From contig CANEZL010000013.1 of NCBI GenBank assembly GCA_947444195.1, forward strand, positions 42,950-106,949: a DNA stretch of 64,000 nt, in the 5' to 3' direction. The DNA is from Methylobacteriaceae bacterium. Its GTDB lineage: Bacteria > Pseudomonadota > Alphaproteobacteria > Rhizobiales > Beijerinckiaceae. This document shows positions 15,643 to 24,325 of the stretch, one piece after another. The position numbers and the translations under genes are program-made. Position 1 is the first letter of the stretch. Each line of letters begins with the position of its first letter. The notes under the pieces were generated by a model. The model made no database searches, was not told the DNA's origin, and saw nothing but the letters and a program-made list of their open reading frames with translations.

Positions 15643-16920
15643 ATGGACCTGGCATATTTTTGGTACGAGGGCGCGCGCGCCCTGATGGCGCCGACCCGCG
15701 TGGCCACCGACCTGACCCGCTACGCGCTGCTCAACCCGGCCAACCCGATGGCCTACTCGCCCTATGCCCGCGCGGTCGTGGCGGGGTGCGAGATGTTCGA
15801 GCGCGTGACCCGCCGCTACGGCAAGCCGAGCTTCGGCTTCCAGAGCACGGTGGTGGACGGCGTCGCGGTGCCGGTGACCGAGCGCGTGGTCTGGGAGCGC
15901 CCCTTCTGCCGGGTCGTCACCTTCGACCGCGGCTTCCTGCGGCCCCCCGCCGAGCCCCAGCCCAAGCTGCTGATCGTCGCCCCCATGTCGGGCCACTACG
16001 CCACCCTCCTGCGGGGGACCGTGGAGGCGATGCTGCCGAACCATCAGGTCTTCATCACCGACTGGATGGACGCGCGCATGGTGCCGATCACCAGGGGGCG
16101 CTTCGACCTCGACACCTATATCGACTACCTGCAGCAGATCTTCGTGGATCTGGGGCCCGACCTGCACGTCATGGCGGTCTGCCAGCCCGCCGTCCCGGTG
16201 ATCGCCGCGGTGGCCCTCATGGAGGCGCGCAACGCGCCCACCGTTCCGGTCTCGATGACGCTGATGGGCGGGCCCATCGACACCAGGCGCTCGCCCACCG
16301 CCGTGAACTGCCTCGCCCAGGAACGCGGCCAGGCCTGGTTCGAGAAGAACACCATCGCCTACGTGCCGCCGACCTTCCCCGGCGCGTGGCGCCGGGTCTA
16401 TCCGGGCTTCCTGCAGCTGTCCGGCTTCATGGCGATGAACCTCGACCGGCACATGACGGCCCATTCGGACATGTTCGACCACCTCGTGAAGGGCGATGGC
16501 GATTCGGCCGAGAAGCACCGCGAGTTCTACGACGAGTACCTCGCGGTGATGGACCTCACCGCTGAGTTCTACCTCCAGACGGTCGAGACCGTGTTCGTGT
16601 CCCATCGCCTGCCCAAGGGCACGATGCGGCACGGGCGCGAGCCCGTCGACCTCGCCGCCATCCGCCGCTGCGCCATCCTGGCGGTGGAGGGCGAGAAGGA
16701 CGACATCTCCGGCATCGGCCAGACGCTCGCCGCCCTCGACCTGACGCCGAACCTGCCCGACGCGCGCAAGGCCTACCACCTGCAGGAGGGCGTCGGGCAT
16801 TACGGCGTCTTCAACGGCTCCCGCTACCGGTCGGTCATCGCCCCGCGCATCGCCGCCTTCATCCGCGAGATGGGGGCGCTGCCGGCGGCGCGGGTGCCGC
16901 ATCTGCGCCGGGTGAGCTGA
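15643..16920 (+). CDS. phaZ: Intracellular polyhydroxyalkanoate depolymerase
   Basis: 425 residues, normal for the intracellular PhaZ (a/b-hydrolase) family. The N-terminus DLAYFWYEGARALMAPTR and MAYSPYARAVVAGCEMFER are characteristic of the PHB_depolymerase N-terminal segment. The nucleophile is a cysteine, as in R. eutropha PhaZ1, in HVMAVCQPAVPV (about Cys180). The other triad members are in VEGEKDDISG (about Asp350) and EGVGHYGVF (about His386). The enzyme hydrolyses native PHB granules in the cytoplasm when carbon is short. The frame extends to 15415, but the ATG at 15643 begins the conserved region. A hairpin follows the stop. It is divergent from the redox sensor actS. Confidence 0.93.
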   Translation: MDLAYFWYEGARALMAPTRVATDLTRYALLNPANPMAYSPYARAVVAGCEMFERVTRRYGKPSFGFQSTVVDGVAVPVTERVVWERPFCRVVTFDRGFLRPPAEPQPKLLIVAPMSGHYATLLRGTVEAMLPNHQVFITDWMDARMVPITRGRFDLDTYIDYLQQIFVDLGPDLHVMAVCQPAVPVIAAVALMEARNAPTVPVSMTLMGGPIDTRRSPTAVNCLAQERGQAWFEKNTIAYVPPTFPGAWRRVYPGFLQLSGFMAMNLDRHMTAHSDMFDHLVKGDGDSAEKHREFYDEYLAVMDLTAEFYLQTVETVFVSHRLPKGTMRHGREPVDLAAIRRCAILAVEGEKDDISGIGQTLAALDLTPNLPDARKAYHLQEGVGHYGVFNGSRYRSVIAPRIAAFIREMGALPAARVPHLRRVS

Positions 16921-16930
16921 GGGTCGAGGC

Positions 16931-16949
16931 CACCGCCTGGGAGGCGGTT
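16931..16949 (+). terminator. Hairpin after phaZ
   Basis: CACCGCCT and AGGCGGTTG fold into a 7-bp stem with a GGG loop 11 bases after the phaZ stop. There is no T-run; more hairpin-forming GC sequence follows up to 16990. Confidence 0.4.
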
Positions 16950-17028
16950 GCCCCGCCCTCCGGGCGCGAAGGGCGCCCCGCGCGCGGGTCCCGGCTCCGC
17001 GGCGGCGGCGAGCGAAGCGAAGCCTGTA

Positions 17029-17055
17029 GCATAGTCCCGAAAGGTGGCGGCCGGC
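17029..17055 (+). repeat. Copy of the 27-bp GCATCGTCCCGAAAGGTGG motif
   Basis: GCATAGTCCCGAAAGGTGGC, then GGCCGGC. The same motif occurs at 12883-12910 (minus), 26977-27004 (plus) and 35761-35783 (minus), always between genes. Confidence 0.6.
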
Positions 17056-17118
17056 GTCCGAGGCGCGTTCAGGAGCTGCGGCGCTGGCAAACGGCCGAGC
17101 CTCGGCTAGAATATCGCC

Positions 17119-17865
17119 ATGTTCCAGGCCTTGCTGCGGCGCCTCGACCCGGCTCCTGCCCCCGACCATATCGAGATCGCCCATGCGGGGGCGGTCTTCC
17201 GCATCCTGCTGCGGCGGCGCGACGGCGTCCGCCGCCTGACGCTGCGGGTCTCGTCGGCCACGGGCGAGGTGGTGATGACGGTGCCCCCCCGCACCGCTCT
17301 CGCCACGGCCCGGCGCTTCGCTGCCAACCACGGCGACTGGATCGCCGCCCGGCTCGCCCGGATGCCCGAGCGCGTCGAGTTCGCGGAGGGCGCTCTGGTG
17401 CCCCTGCGCGGCGTCCCGCACCGGATCGTGCGGCGCGGCGAGCGCGGCGGGGCGACCCGCCTCGAGGCCGACCCGTCCGGCCCGGTGATCTCCGTCTCCT
17501 GCGGCGCGCCGCACGTGGCCCGGCGGGTGCGCGAGTTCCTGATGGCCCAGGCCCGCGGCGATCTCCAGGCGGCCATCGCCCGCTACACCGGCCCCCTCGG
17601 CCAGGGGCCGGCGCGGGTGACCTTGCGCGACACGCGCAGCCGCTGGGGGTCCTGCACGGCGCGGGGCGAGCTGAACTTCTCCTGGCGCCTGATCCTCGCC
17701 CCGCCCCTGGTGCTCGACTACCTCGTGGCGCACGAGATGGCGCATCTGCGCGAGATGAACCATTCCGACCGGTTCTGGAGCCTCGTGCGCCACCTCTGCC
17801 CGCACGTGGATCCGGCGGAGGCCTGGCTCAAGCGCGAGGGCGCCGGGCTCCACCGCTACGGCTGA
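17119..17865 (+). CDS. YgjP-like (DUF45, SprT-like) metallopeptidase
   Basis: 248 residues. The C-terminal third carries the zinc site VAHEMAHLREMNHSDRFW, i.e. H-E-x-x-H near residue 205 followed by the third ligand His in N-H-S-x-x-F-W. Just before it is DTRSRWGSCTARGELNFSWRL (in short: SRWGSCTARGELNFSWRL), the R-W-G-S-C signature of this family. The first half is the usual b-rich N-terminal domain with RRLTLRVSSATGEVVMTVPP. YgjP/UPF0758-neighbour proteins of this type are predicted metal-dependent hydrolases whose targets are not established. The gene stands alone between a repeat-bearing gap and the convergent secreted protein gene. Confidence 0.85.
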   Translation: MFQALLRRLDPAPAPDHIEIAHAGAVFRILLRRRDGVRRLTLRVSSATGEVVMTVPPRTALATARRFAANHGDWIAARLARMPERVEFAEGALVPLRGVPHRIVRRGERGGATRLEADPSGPVISVSCGAPHVARRVREFLMAQARGDLQAAIARYTGPLGQGPARVTLRDTRSRWGSCTARGELNFSWRLILAPPLVLDYLVAHEMAHLREMNHSDRFWSLVRHLCPHVDPAEAWLKREGAGLHRYG

Positions 17866-17876
17866 CCCGCGCCGGA

Positions 17877-18260
17877 TCAGCCCTTCACGCGCAGCACGCG
17901 CTGGCGGACCACGGCGGCCGGCCAGACGGGGCGGGGATCGACCTCGCCCGGCATCAGGGTGCGCGGCGCCACGCTGTCGCAGATCTCGCGCTGGCGCACG
18001 ATCACCGGGTTCCCGAACGTGTCGAGGCGGCGCACGAAGCCCCCGTCGCGGCAGAATCCGGCGATGCCGGCGGCGTCGCCCCGGCGGCCGCGCGGGTTGC
18101 GGGGCACCGGCGGATGCTCGACGGTGAGCGGGCCGTCGCGGTTGAGCGAGCGCTCGATATAGGTGGTCTCGCCCACCGGCAGGCCCTGGGCCTGGGCCGC
18201 GGCGATCCCGGCGGCGAGGGTGCCGAGCGCGAGGACGAGGGGGAGAGCACGCGCGGGCAT
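17877..18260 (-). CDS. Small secreted protein, uncharacterised
   Basis: 127 residues with a signal peptide (MPARALPLVLALGTLAAGIAAAQAQG). The mature part has two cysteines (GFCRDGG and REICDSV), many Arg/Pro residues, and ends VVRQRVLRVKG. The spacing of FCRDGGFVRRLDTFGNPVIV and CDSVAPRTL suggests a small disulphide-linked fold. No family was recognised with confidence; similar short periplasmic proteins exist in Methylobacterium. The start at 18260 is preferred because the longer open frame adds non-signal sequence. It is divergent from the IalB-like gene. Confidence 0.6.
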   Translation of the reverse strand: MPARALPLVLALGTLAAGIAAAQAQGLPVGETTYIERSLNRDGPLTVEHPPVPRNPRGRRGDAAGIAGFCRDGGFVRRLDTFGNPVIVRQREICDSVAPRTLMPGEVDPRPVWPAAVVRQRVLRVKG

Positions 18261-18378
18261 GGAGCCGATCCGGGACGGAGTGAGCCTGAGCGCCATCCCT
18301 AGAACCCGGCCGGGTTTCACGATAGCGCTTTGCGGCAACAATAGGACGCGGCGCATCGCTTGACAGGGGCAGAGCCGC

Positions 18379-18960
18379 ATGGTCCCAACGCCCGGATTTT
18401 TCGGCGGCCCCGGCCGGGGCGCTCCTCGAAGAGGTTGGCTGGTGCCACAGCGCGTACGGCTCGGTCCTGTCTGGCGTCTCGCCGCCGCGCTCACGCTCCT
18501 CCTGCCCGGCGGCACGGGCGCCGCGCAGGCCCAGGGCATGGTGCGCAAGACCTTCGACGACTGGCAGCTGCGCTGCGAGACGCCCGCCGGCGCCAAGGCC
18601 GAGCAGTGCGCCCTCGTCCAGTACCTCGCCGCGGAGGACCGGCCGAACCTCACCCTCGTCGTCATCGTCCTGAAGACCGCCGACAACCGGGGCTACCTGC
18701 TGCGCGTGGTGGCGCCGCTGGGCGTGCTCCTGCCCTCCGGCCTCGGCCTGAAGATCGACCAGAACGACATCGGCCGCGCCGGCTTCGTGCGCTGCCTGAC
18801 CACCGGCTGCGTCGCCGAGGTGGTGATGGACGAGGGCCTGATCCGGCAGTTCCGCAACGGCAGCCAGGCGACCTTCATCGTCTTCCAGACCCCCGAGGAG
18901 GGCGTCGGCATACCCTTGTCGATGAAGGGCTTCGGGGCGGGATTCGACAGCCTGAAATGA
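18379..18960 (+). CDS. Invasion-associated locus B (IalB) family periplasmic protein
   Basis: 193 residues. After an N-terminal basic stretch and a hydrophobic signal (RLAAALTLLLPGGTGAAQAQ) the mature protein begins MVRKTFDDWQLRCETP, a close fit to the F-x-D-W-x-x-x-C opening of IalB proteins. It continues with CALVQYL, VAPLGVLLPSGLGLKID and CLTTGCVAEVVMD, with paired cysteines likely bridged. IalB-like proteins are common in Rhizobiales; outside Bartonella their role is unknown. The first ATG gives an unusually long pre-signal region, so a downstream GTG near 18442 may be the true start. The next gene begins within about 20 bases, suggesting an operon. Confidence 0.8.
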   Translation: MVPTPGFFGGPGRGAPRRGWLVPQRVRLGPVWRLAAALTLLLPGGTGAAQAQGMVRKTFDDWQLRCETPAGAKAEQCALVQYLAAEDRPNLTLVVIVLKTADNRGYLLRVVAPLGVLLPSGLGLKIDQNDIGRAGFVRCLTTGCVAEVVMDEGLIRQFRNGSQATFIVFQTPEEGVGIPLSMKGFGAGFDSLK

Positions 18961-18980
18961 TGCGGAGGCGGAGCGCTGAG

Positions 18981-19598
18981 ATGACCGGACGGCTGACCGT
19001 GCTGGCCCTCGCCCTCGCCCTCGGTGCCGGACAGGCCCGGGCCGAGGAGGGCAACATCTTCTCCAACCTGCTGAAATACGGCGGCACCACCGTGCCGCCC
19101 TCGCGCGGGCCGGATCTCGAACCCGCCTATTGCCCGATGGTCGACGTGCCCGAGGGCGGCGCGGCGCTGCAGACGCTGGGCGCGGGCGGGGGCGCCGCGG
19201 GCATCCGCTCGCAGGCCACGCTCGGGCGGCTCGCCCGCGAATGCACCCGCCTCGCCGACGGCTCGATCAGCGTGAAGGTCGGCATCGAGGTCCGGGTGCT
19301 GCTGGGCCCGGGGGGCTCGTCGGGCCGCTTCGACGTGCCGGTCACCGTCGCCATCCGCCGCGACGAGAAGACGGTCGCCACCCGCCAGACGCGGCTCGCC
19401 GTCACCGTGGCCCCGGGGGAGGCTCAAGGGTTCGCCTCGACGGTGGAGGACGGCATCATCGTGCCGGTCGCGGCGACCGCCGATTACGAGATCGCCGTCT
19501 CCGTCGGCGGCCAGAAGGGCGCCGCCAAGGCGAAGCCGCGCCGCAAGCCCGCCGCTGCGGCGGCCACGGAGGGCGGCGGAGCCGGTGCCGCACAATGA
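18981..19598 (+). CDS. Secreted protein with Lys/Ala-rich tail, uncharacterised
   Basis: 205 residues. A signal peptide (MTGRLTVLALALALGAGQARA) is followed by EEGNIFSNLLKYGGTTVPPS and YCPMVDVPEGG. The central part, about residues 90-185, looks like one b-sandwich domain (VKVGIEVRVLLGPGG, FDVPVTVAIRRDEKTVATRQ, EDGIIVPVAATADYEIAVSVG). The tail is Lys/Ala/Gly-rich. Such tails can bind polyanions or peptidoglycan, but that is inference. The ATG at 18981 has GGAGGCGGAG just upstream. It lies 20 bases after the IalB-like gene, and its end overlaps the start of the next glycosyltransferase, so the three may be co-transcribed. Confidence 0.65.
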   Translation: MTGRLTVLALALALGAGQARAEEGNIFSNLLKYGGTTVPPSRGPDLEPAYCPMVDVPEGGAALQTLGAGGGAAGIRSQATLGRLARECTRLADGSISVKVGIEVRVLLGPGGSSGRFDVPVTVAIRRDEKTVATRQTRLAVTVAPGEAQGFASTVEDGIIVPVAATADYEIAVSVGGQKGAAKAKPRRKPAAAAATEGGGAGAAQ

Positions 19599-21582
19599 AC
19601 CGGAGGCCGGGGCAGGCCTGAAGCGCCCCGGCCGAGCCGTCGCGTTCCGCCTGGAGGCGGCGGGGTCCGCCCCCTTCGACCGCCGCCTCGTCCTCGACGG
19701 ACCGGAGGGCGGCTGGATCGTCCTCAGCTACCGCACGGACCCCCTGCGCCCGCCCCTGCGCCCGGTCCTGCGGATCCTGCGGCGGGACGGGGCGACCCAG
19801 GACTTCGTGCTCCCGGGCGGGCCGCGCGCCCATTGGCTCGGCCTGCTGCCCGCCGACACCGCCGAGATCCGCCTCGCCGCCCCGGACGGCTTCGTGCTGG
19901 ATCGCGTCGGCCGCCGCGGCGAGGCCGACATCCTGCTGGACGGCCTCGCCAGACGCCCCCTCCGGACGGTCTCGGCCCTCTACGACCGGGCGCGGGGCGA
20001 TGCCCGGCGCTACCGCGACACCCTGCGCGGGGCCTGCGCGGTGACGGCGCCGGCCGGGATCCGCGGCTGGGCGGCGGCCCGGCCCCTGCCCGATGCCGCC
20101 GACGCCGCGGCCGTGCCGGTCCGCATCCTCCTTCCCGTGCGGGCCGGGCAGGGCGCGGCGCTGGGCCGGACGCTGGCGAGCCTGGCCCGGCAGACCCATG
20201 CGGGCTGGAGCGCGCGGCTCGTCCTCGACGCGGGCGTCGCGCCGCCGCAGGGGCTCGATGCCAGGGTCACGGTCTCCGCCGCGGAGGGAGCGTGTCTCGC
20301 GGATGCGGAGCCGGGCGCCGCGCTCGGCGTGCTGCTCCCCGGCGACGAGCTCGCGCCCCGAGCCCTCGCCCTCCTCGCCGCGGGCCTGGGGGAAGCCGCC
20401 CTCGTCTACGCCGACGAGATCCGCGCCAGCCTGCCCCGTCTGAAGCCGGACTGGAGCCCGGACCTCGCCCTGGCCGCGGGCTATCTCGGCCGGCCCTGGC
20501 TGGCCGGTCCCGCCCTGCACCCGGCACTCCGCGGCCTGCCGCTCGCGCCGCTGTCCGGCCTCGCGGCCCGGATCGACGCGGCGCTGGCGGCCTGTGCGGG
20601 CGCCGTGCGCCACCTGCCCTGCCTCCTCGCCGAGACCGTGGAGGACGCGGCGGAGGATGCCCGCGCCGAGGCGGTCGGCCGCCATCTCGGCGCTGCGGCC
20701 GGGGTGGCCTGGATCCGCCAGGGCGCGGCCATGGACCTGCTCTGGCCGCTCCCCGAGCCGCCGCCCCTCGTGAGCGTGGTGATCCCCTCGCGCGACCGCC
20801 TCGACCTGATCGCGCAGGTCTGCCGCGGCGTCCTGCGGGAGACCGATTATCCGGCCATCGAACTCGTCGTGGTCGACAACGGCTCGACCGATCCCGCCGT
20901 GCTCGCCCATTACGCTGAGCTGCGCGCCGACCCGCGCGTGAAAATCCTCGCCGACCCGCAGCCCTTCAACTTCTCGCGGCTGGTCAATACGGGGGTGGCC
21001 GCCTCGCGCGGGGCGGTCGTCGTGCTCCTCAACAACGACATCGCGGTGCTGGAGCCCGGCTGGCTGACGGCCCTGGTGCGGCAGGCCTGCCGACCCGAGG
21101 TCGGCGCCGTCGGGGCCAAGCTCCTCTACGCGGACGGGCGCCTCCAGCACGGCGGCGTCGTGGTGGGGCTGGGGGGCCGCGCGGGCCACATCCTGCGCCG
21201 CCGCCCCGGCGACGCGCCCGGCCATCTCGGGCAGATGCGCGTCGCCCACGAGGTCTCCGCCGTGACCGCCGCCTGCCTCGCCGTCACCCGCGCGAAGTAC
21301 GACGCGGTGGGCGGCTTCGACGCCGACGCCTTCCCGATCGATTTCAACGACGTGGATTTCTGCCTGCGCCTCGGCGCCCTCGGCCACAAGAGCGTGTGGA
21401 CGCCCCACGCGAAGCTCGCTCATCTCGAATCGGTGAGCCGCGGCCCCGCTTTGGGGGCGGCGCGGCTCCGGTTCGAGGCGGAGGGCGCCCGCTTCTTCGA
21501 GCGCTGGAGCGCCGTGATCCGGCACGATCCCTTCTATCACCCCTGCCTGTCGCTCACGACCTTCGGGGAGGAACTGGAGTGA
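19585..21582 (+). CDS. GT2 glycosyltransferase with extended N-terminal region
   Basis: 665 residues. Residues about 390-650 form a typical GT-A GT2 domain: [68 protein letters not shown] and FNDVDFCLRL. About 175-330 look like a second, degenerate GT2 fold (RILLPVRAGQGAALGRTLAS, then ALVYADEI), so the protein may carry one inactive and one active module. The first 150 residues have no recognised domain. The enzyme probably elongates a cell-surface glycan. The start overlaps the preceding gene by 14 bases and the end overlaps the following glycosyltransferase (GTGA), indicating tight coupling. Confidence 0.85.
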   Translation: MPHNEPEAGAGLKRPGRAVAFRLEAAGSAPFDRRLVLDGPEGGWIVLSYRTDPLRPPLRPVLRILRRDGATQDFVLPGGPRAHWLGLLPADTAEIRLAAPDGFVLDRVGRRGEADILLDGLARRPLRTVSALYDRARGDARRYRDTLRGACAVTAPAGIRGWAAARPLPDAADAAAVPVRILLPVRAGQGAALGRTLASLARQTHAGWSARLVLDAGVAPPQGLDARVTVSAAEGACLADAEPGAALGVLLPGDELAPRALALLAAGLGEAALVYADEIRASLPRLKPDWSPDLALAAGYLGRPWLAGPALHPALRGLPLAPLSGLAARIDAALAACAGAVRHLPCLLAETVEDAAEDARAEAVGRHLGAAAGVAWIRQGAAMDLLWPLPEPPPLVSVVIPSRDRLDLIAQVCRGVLRETDYPAIELVVVDNGSTDPAVLAHYAELRADPRVKILADPQPFNFSRLVNTGVAASRGAVVVLLNNDIAVLEPGWLTALVRQACRPEVGAVGAKLLYADGRLQHGGVVVGLGGRAGHILRRRPGDAPGHLGQMRVAHEVSAVTAACLAVTRAKYDAVGGFDADAFPIDFNDVDFCLRLGALGHKSVWTPHAKLAHLESVSRGPALGAARLRFEAEGARFFERWSAVIRHDPFYHPCLSLTTFGEELE

Positions 21583-23276
21583 CGGGCCGGAGCCCGGAAC
21601 CGGCCGGCGGCGCCGCGCTGCCGGATCACCTCGCCCGCCTCGCCGCGCCGCGATCCGCCCTGCCGGGCGCCCTGCGGGCCGCCTGGCACGAACCGCACCG
21701 CGGCCTCGCGATCCTGTGGGCGCGGATCACCGGAAAGCGCCTGCGCGCGCGCCAAGCCCTCGCGGCGCTCGCCGGCATCGACCACCGCCTCGCCCTGTCG
21801 CCCGCGGTGCTCGCGGCGTTTCCCACCGCAACGGAGCCCTTCGCCGATCCCGACATCGTGGTGACGGGCGCACCCGGTCATACCCTGGTCGAAGGTCTGA
21901 CCGGTTCCACGATTGCCCGCGCCCCGCAGGCGGGGAGAGGGGACTCGCAGTCCGGGAGGCGCGATAGCGGAAGGGTGGCGGACGCGATCCGGGCGGCCTT
22001 CGCCGATCCGGCCCTGCACGCCCTCTACGGGGATGCCCTGCTTCAAGGCGAGCGGAACGGGCCGGTGGTGCCGCTCCTGCGGCCCGCCTTCGACGCGACC
22101 TTCCTGGCGGGCAGCGACTACATCGGCCCCGTCGTCGCCTTCCGCCGCACGGCGCTCGCCGAAACCGCCGGCGATGCGGCCCGACCGACCGACGCGCTGT
22201 TCCGGATCGCCGAGCGTTTCGGGCCCAAGGCCATCGGACACCTGCCGCAGATCCTGTCGATCTGGCGGCCCTGGGACCGGGCGGATGCCGGGGAGGGGAC
22301 GGGGCACGAGGCGGCCGTGCGGGCCCATCTCGACCGCACCGGGCGGGCCGACGCGGCGATATCGCCGCTGGGGCAGGGGGCCCTCCGCATCCTGCACGCC
22401 CGCCCCGAGCCCCCGCCGCTGGCGAGCCTGATCGTGCCGACCCGCGACCGCCTCGACCTGCTTCGCCCCTGCATCGAGAGCCTGGAGCGCACCGACTGGC
22501 CGGCCCTGGAAGTCCTCGTATGCGACAACGACAGCCGGGAGCCCGAGACGCTCGCCTACCTGCGGGCGCTGACGGAGACCGGCCGCGCCCGGGTCGTGCC
22601 CTGGCCGGGCCCGTTCGACTTCGCGGGGATGAACAATGCCGCGGCGGCGGCGGCCCGCGGACGCCTGCTCGTCTTCGTGAACAACGACGTCACCGTCCTC
22701 GATCCCGGCTGGCTCGACCTGATGGCCCGCGAGGCCCTGCGCCCGGAGATCGGGGCGGTCGGCGCCAAGCTCATCGACGGTGCGGGCCGGATCCAGCACG
22801 GCGGCATCGTCCTCGGCACCGGCGGCCTCGTCACCCACGCCCACCGCCACTTTCCCGGCGACGCGCCGGGCTATCTCGGCGCGCTCGGTACGACGCACGC
22901 GGTCTCGGCGGTGACGGCCGCCTGCCTCGCCGTCGAGGCGCGGAAATTCGCCGCGGTCGGCGGGTTCGACGCCGAAAGCTTCGCGGTCGACTTCAACGAC
23001 GTGGACCTGTGCCTGCGCCTGAACGCGGCGGGCTTCCGCAGCCTGCTCGTGCCCGGCGCCGCGCTCCTGCACGACGAGGCGGCGAGCCGCCGCCGGACGC
23101 CGGAGGCGCGCGCCCGCCACGCCCGCGAGGTGGCGGCCCTGAAAGAGCGATGGGGGCCGCTGCTGGCGCAGGACCCCCATTACCATCCGGGCTTCGACCC
23201 GGACCTCTCGACCCATGCCCGGCTGCGGCGCGGGATCCCCGCCGGGGAAGCCCGCCTCCGCCGCCCGCGTTACTGA
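21579..23276 (+). CDS. GT2 glycosyltransferase, paralogue of the upstream gene
   Basis: 565 residues from a GTG start that overlaps the upstream stop codon. The C-terminal GT2 domain (about 280-540) parallels its neighbour motif by motif: [52 protein letters not shown] and [10 protein letters not shown]. Both proteins end with a D-P-x-Y-H-P segment. The two genes are therefore probably a tandem duplication now acting on the same glycan. Around codons 113-128 a hairpin-forming GC repeat (CCCCGC-AGG-CGGGG) interrupts the N-terminal region in frame and encodes a foreign-looking [15 protein letters not shown] stretch. The last seven bases overlap the convergent purC gene. Confidence 0.85.
   Translation: MTGRSPEPAGGAALPDHLARLAAPRSALPGALRAAWHEPHRGLAILWARITGKRLRARQALAALAGIDHRLALSPAVLAAFPTATEPFADPDIVVTGAPGHTLVEGLTGSTIARAPQAGRGDSQSGRRDSGRVADAIRAAFADPALHALYGDALLQGERNGPVVPLLRPAFDATFLAGSDYIGPVVAFRRTALAETAGDAARPTDALFRIAERFGPKAIGHLPQILSIWRPWDRADAGEGTGHEAAVRAHLDRTGRADAAISPLGQGALRILHARPEPPPLASLIVPTRDRLDLLRPCIESLERTDWPALEVLVCDNDSREPETLAYLRALTETGRARVVPWPGPFDFAGMNNAAAAAARGRLLVFVNNDVTVLDPGWLDLMAREALRPEIGAVGAKLIDGAGRIQHGGIVLGTGGLVTHAHRHFPGDAPGYLGALGTTHAVSAVTAACLAVEARKFAAVGGFDAESFAVDFNDVDLCLRLNAAGFRSLLVPGAALLHDEAASRRRTPEARARHAREVAALKERWGPLLAQDPHYHPGFDPDLSTHARLRRGIPAGEARLRRPRY
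21919..21960. repeat. REP-like palindrome inserted in frame in a glycosyltransferase gene
   Basis: GCGCCCCGCAGGCGGGGAGA, then GGGGACTCGCAGTCCGGGAG. The CCCCGC/GCGGGG dyad with a following GAGAGGGG is the form of intergenic palindromes in Rhizobiales, yet it lies within the coding frame. It gives a Gly/Arg/Ser/Gln run unlike the sequence on either side. Confidence 0.4.
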
Positions 23277-24064
23277 ACGAGGCGGGGACCGCCCGTCTGC
23301 ACCTTCTCGTTCTCGGACATGATGCCGAGGCGCTTGGCGACCTCGGTATAGGCCTCGATCAGGCCGCCGAGATCCTTGCGGAAGCGGTCCTTGTCGAGCT
23401 TGTCCGAGGACTTGATGTCCCAGAGCCGGCAGGAATCGGGGGAGATCTCGTCTGCGACGACGATGCGCATCATGTCGCCTTCCCAGAGGCGGCCGGTCTC
23501 CATCTTGAAGTCGACGAGGCGGATGCCGACGCCGAGGAAGAGGCCCGACAGGAAGTCGTTGACGCGGATCGCCAGCGCCATGATGTCGTCGATCTCCTGC
23601 GGCGTCGCCCAGCCGAAGGCGGTGATGTGCTCTTCCGACACCATCGGGTCGTTGAGCTGGTCGTTCTTGTAGTAGAACTCGATGATCGAGCGCGGCAGCT
23701 GCGTGCCTTCCTCCAGGCCGAGCCGCGTCGCCAGGGAGCCGGCCGCGACGTTGCGCACCACCACTTCGAGGGGGATGATCTCCACCTCGCGGATGAGCTG
23801 CTCGCGCATGTTGAGCCGGCGGATGAAATGCGTTGGCACGCCGATGTCGTTGAGGTGCTGGAACACGAATTCCGAGATCCGGTTGTTCAGCACGCCCTTG
23901 CCGTCGATGATCTCGTGCTTCTTCGCGTTGAAGGCGGTCGCGTCGTCCTTGAAGTGCTGGATGAGCGTCCCCGGCTCCGGCCCTTCGTAGAGGACCTTCG
24001 CCTTGCCCTCGTAGATGCGACGGCGGCGGTTCATAGGCGTGTACCGTGGTTTGAGGAAGTCCAT
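23270..24064 (-). CDS. purC: Phosphoribosylaminoimidazole-succinocarboxamide synthase (SAICAR synthetase)
   Basis: 264 residues from the ATG at 24064, which has AGGAG nine bases upstream. Most relatives start at the internal [13 protein letters not shown] (24034), which has no clear ribosome site here. Motifs: [72 protein letters not shown] and [12 protein letters not shown]. The enzyme joins CAIR and aspartate with ATP in purine synthesis. It is on the same strand as purS-purQ but separated from them by about 10.5 kb, with cell-surface and PHA genes between, so the usual purC-purS-purQ cluster is broken in this organism. Confidence 0.95.
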   Translation of the reverse strand: MDFLKPRYTPMNRRRRIYEGKAKVLYEGPEPGTLIQHFKDDATAFNAKKHEIIDGKGVLNNRISEFVFQHLNDIGVPTHFIRRLNMREQLIREVEIIPLEVVVRNVAAGSLATRLGLEEGTQLPRSIIEFYYKNDQLNDPMVSEEHITAFGWATPQEIDDIMALAIRVNDFLSGLFLGVGIRLVDFKMETGRLWEGDMMRIVVADEISPDSCRLWDIKSSDKLDKDRFRKDLGGLIEAYTEVAKRLGIMSENEKVQTGGPRLVQ

Positions 24065-24325
24065 GGGCCGTGACTCCTATGGGCGAACGGGCGGAATCCG
24101 CGGCGCGGCGACCGGACGAAAGGTCGGGCGGCGGGCGCGCGTCGTTGCCGACAGGCCCCCGCAACCGGCCGCCAAACTACCCGAACCGGGCTGGCAGCAC
24201 AACGCGTTAGCCCAGAGGTGGGGACAGCGCAGGGCCGTGCGGAAGGGGGGATCCCCGCCGGTTCCCGCATGGCCGGGGCGCGTGCGGCGCGGCCCCCGAA
24301 CGGCGAGCCGGCTCAGTGCATCGGC

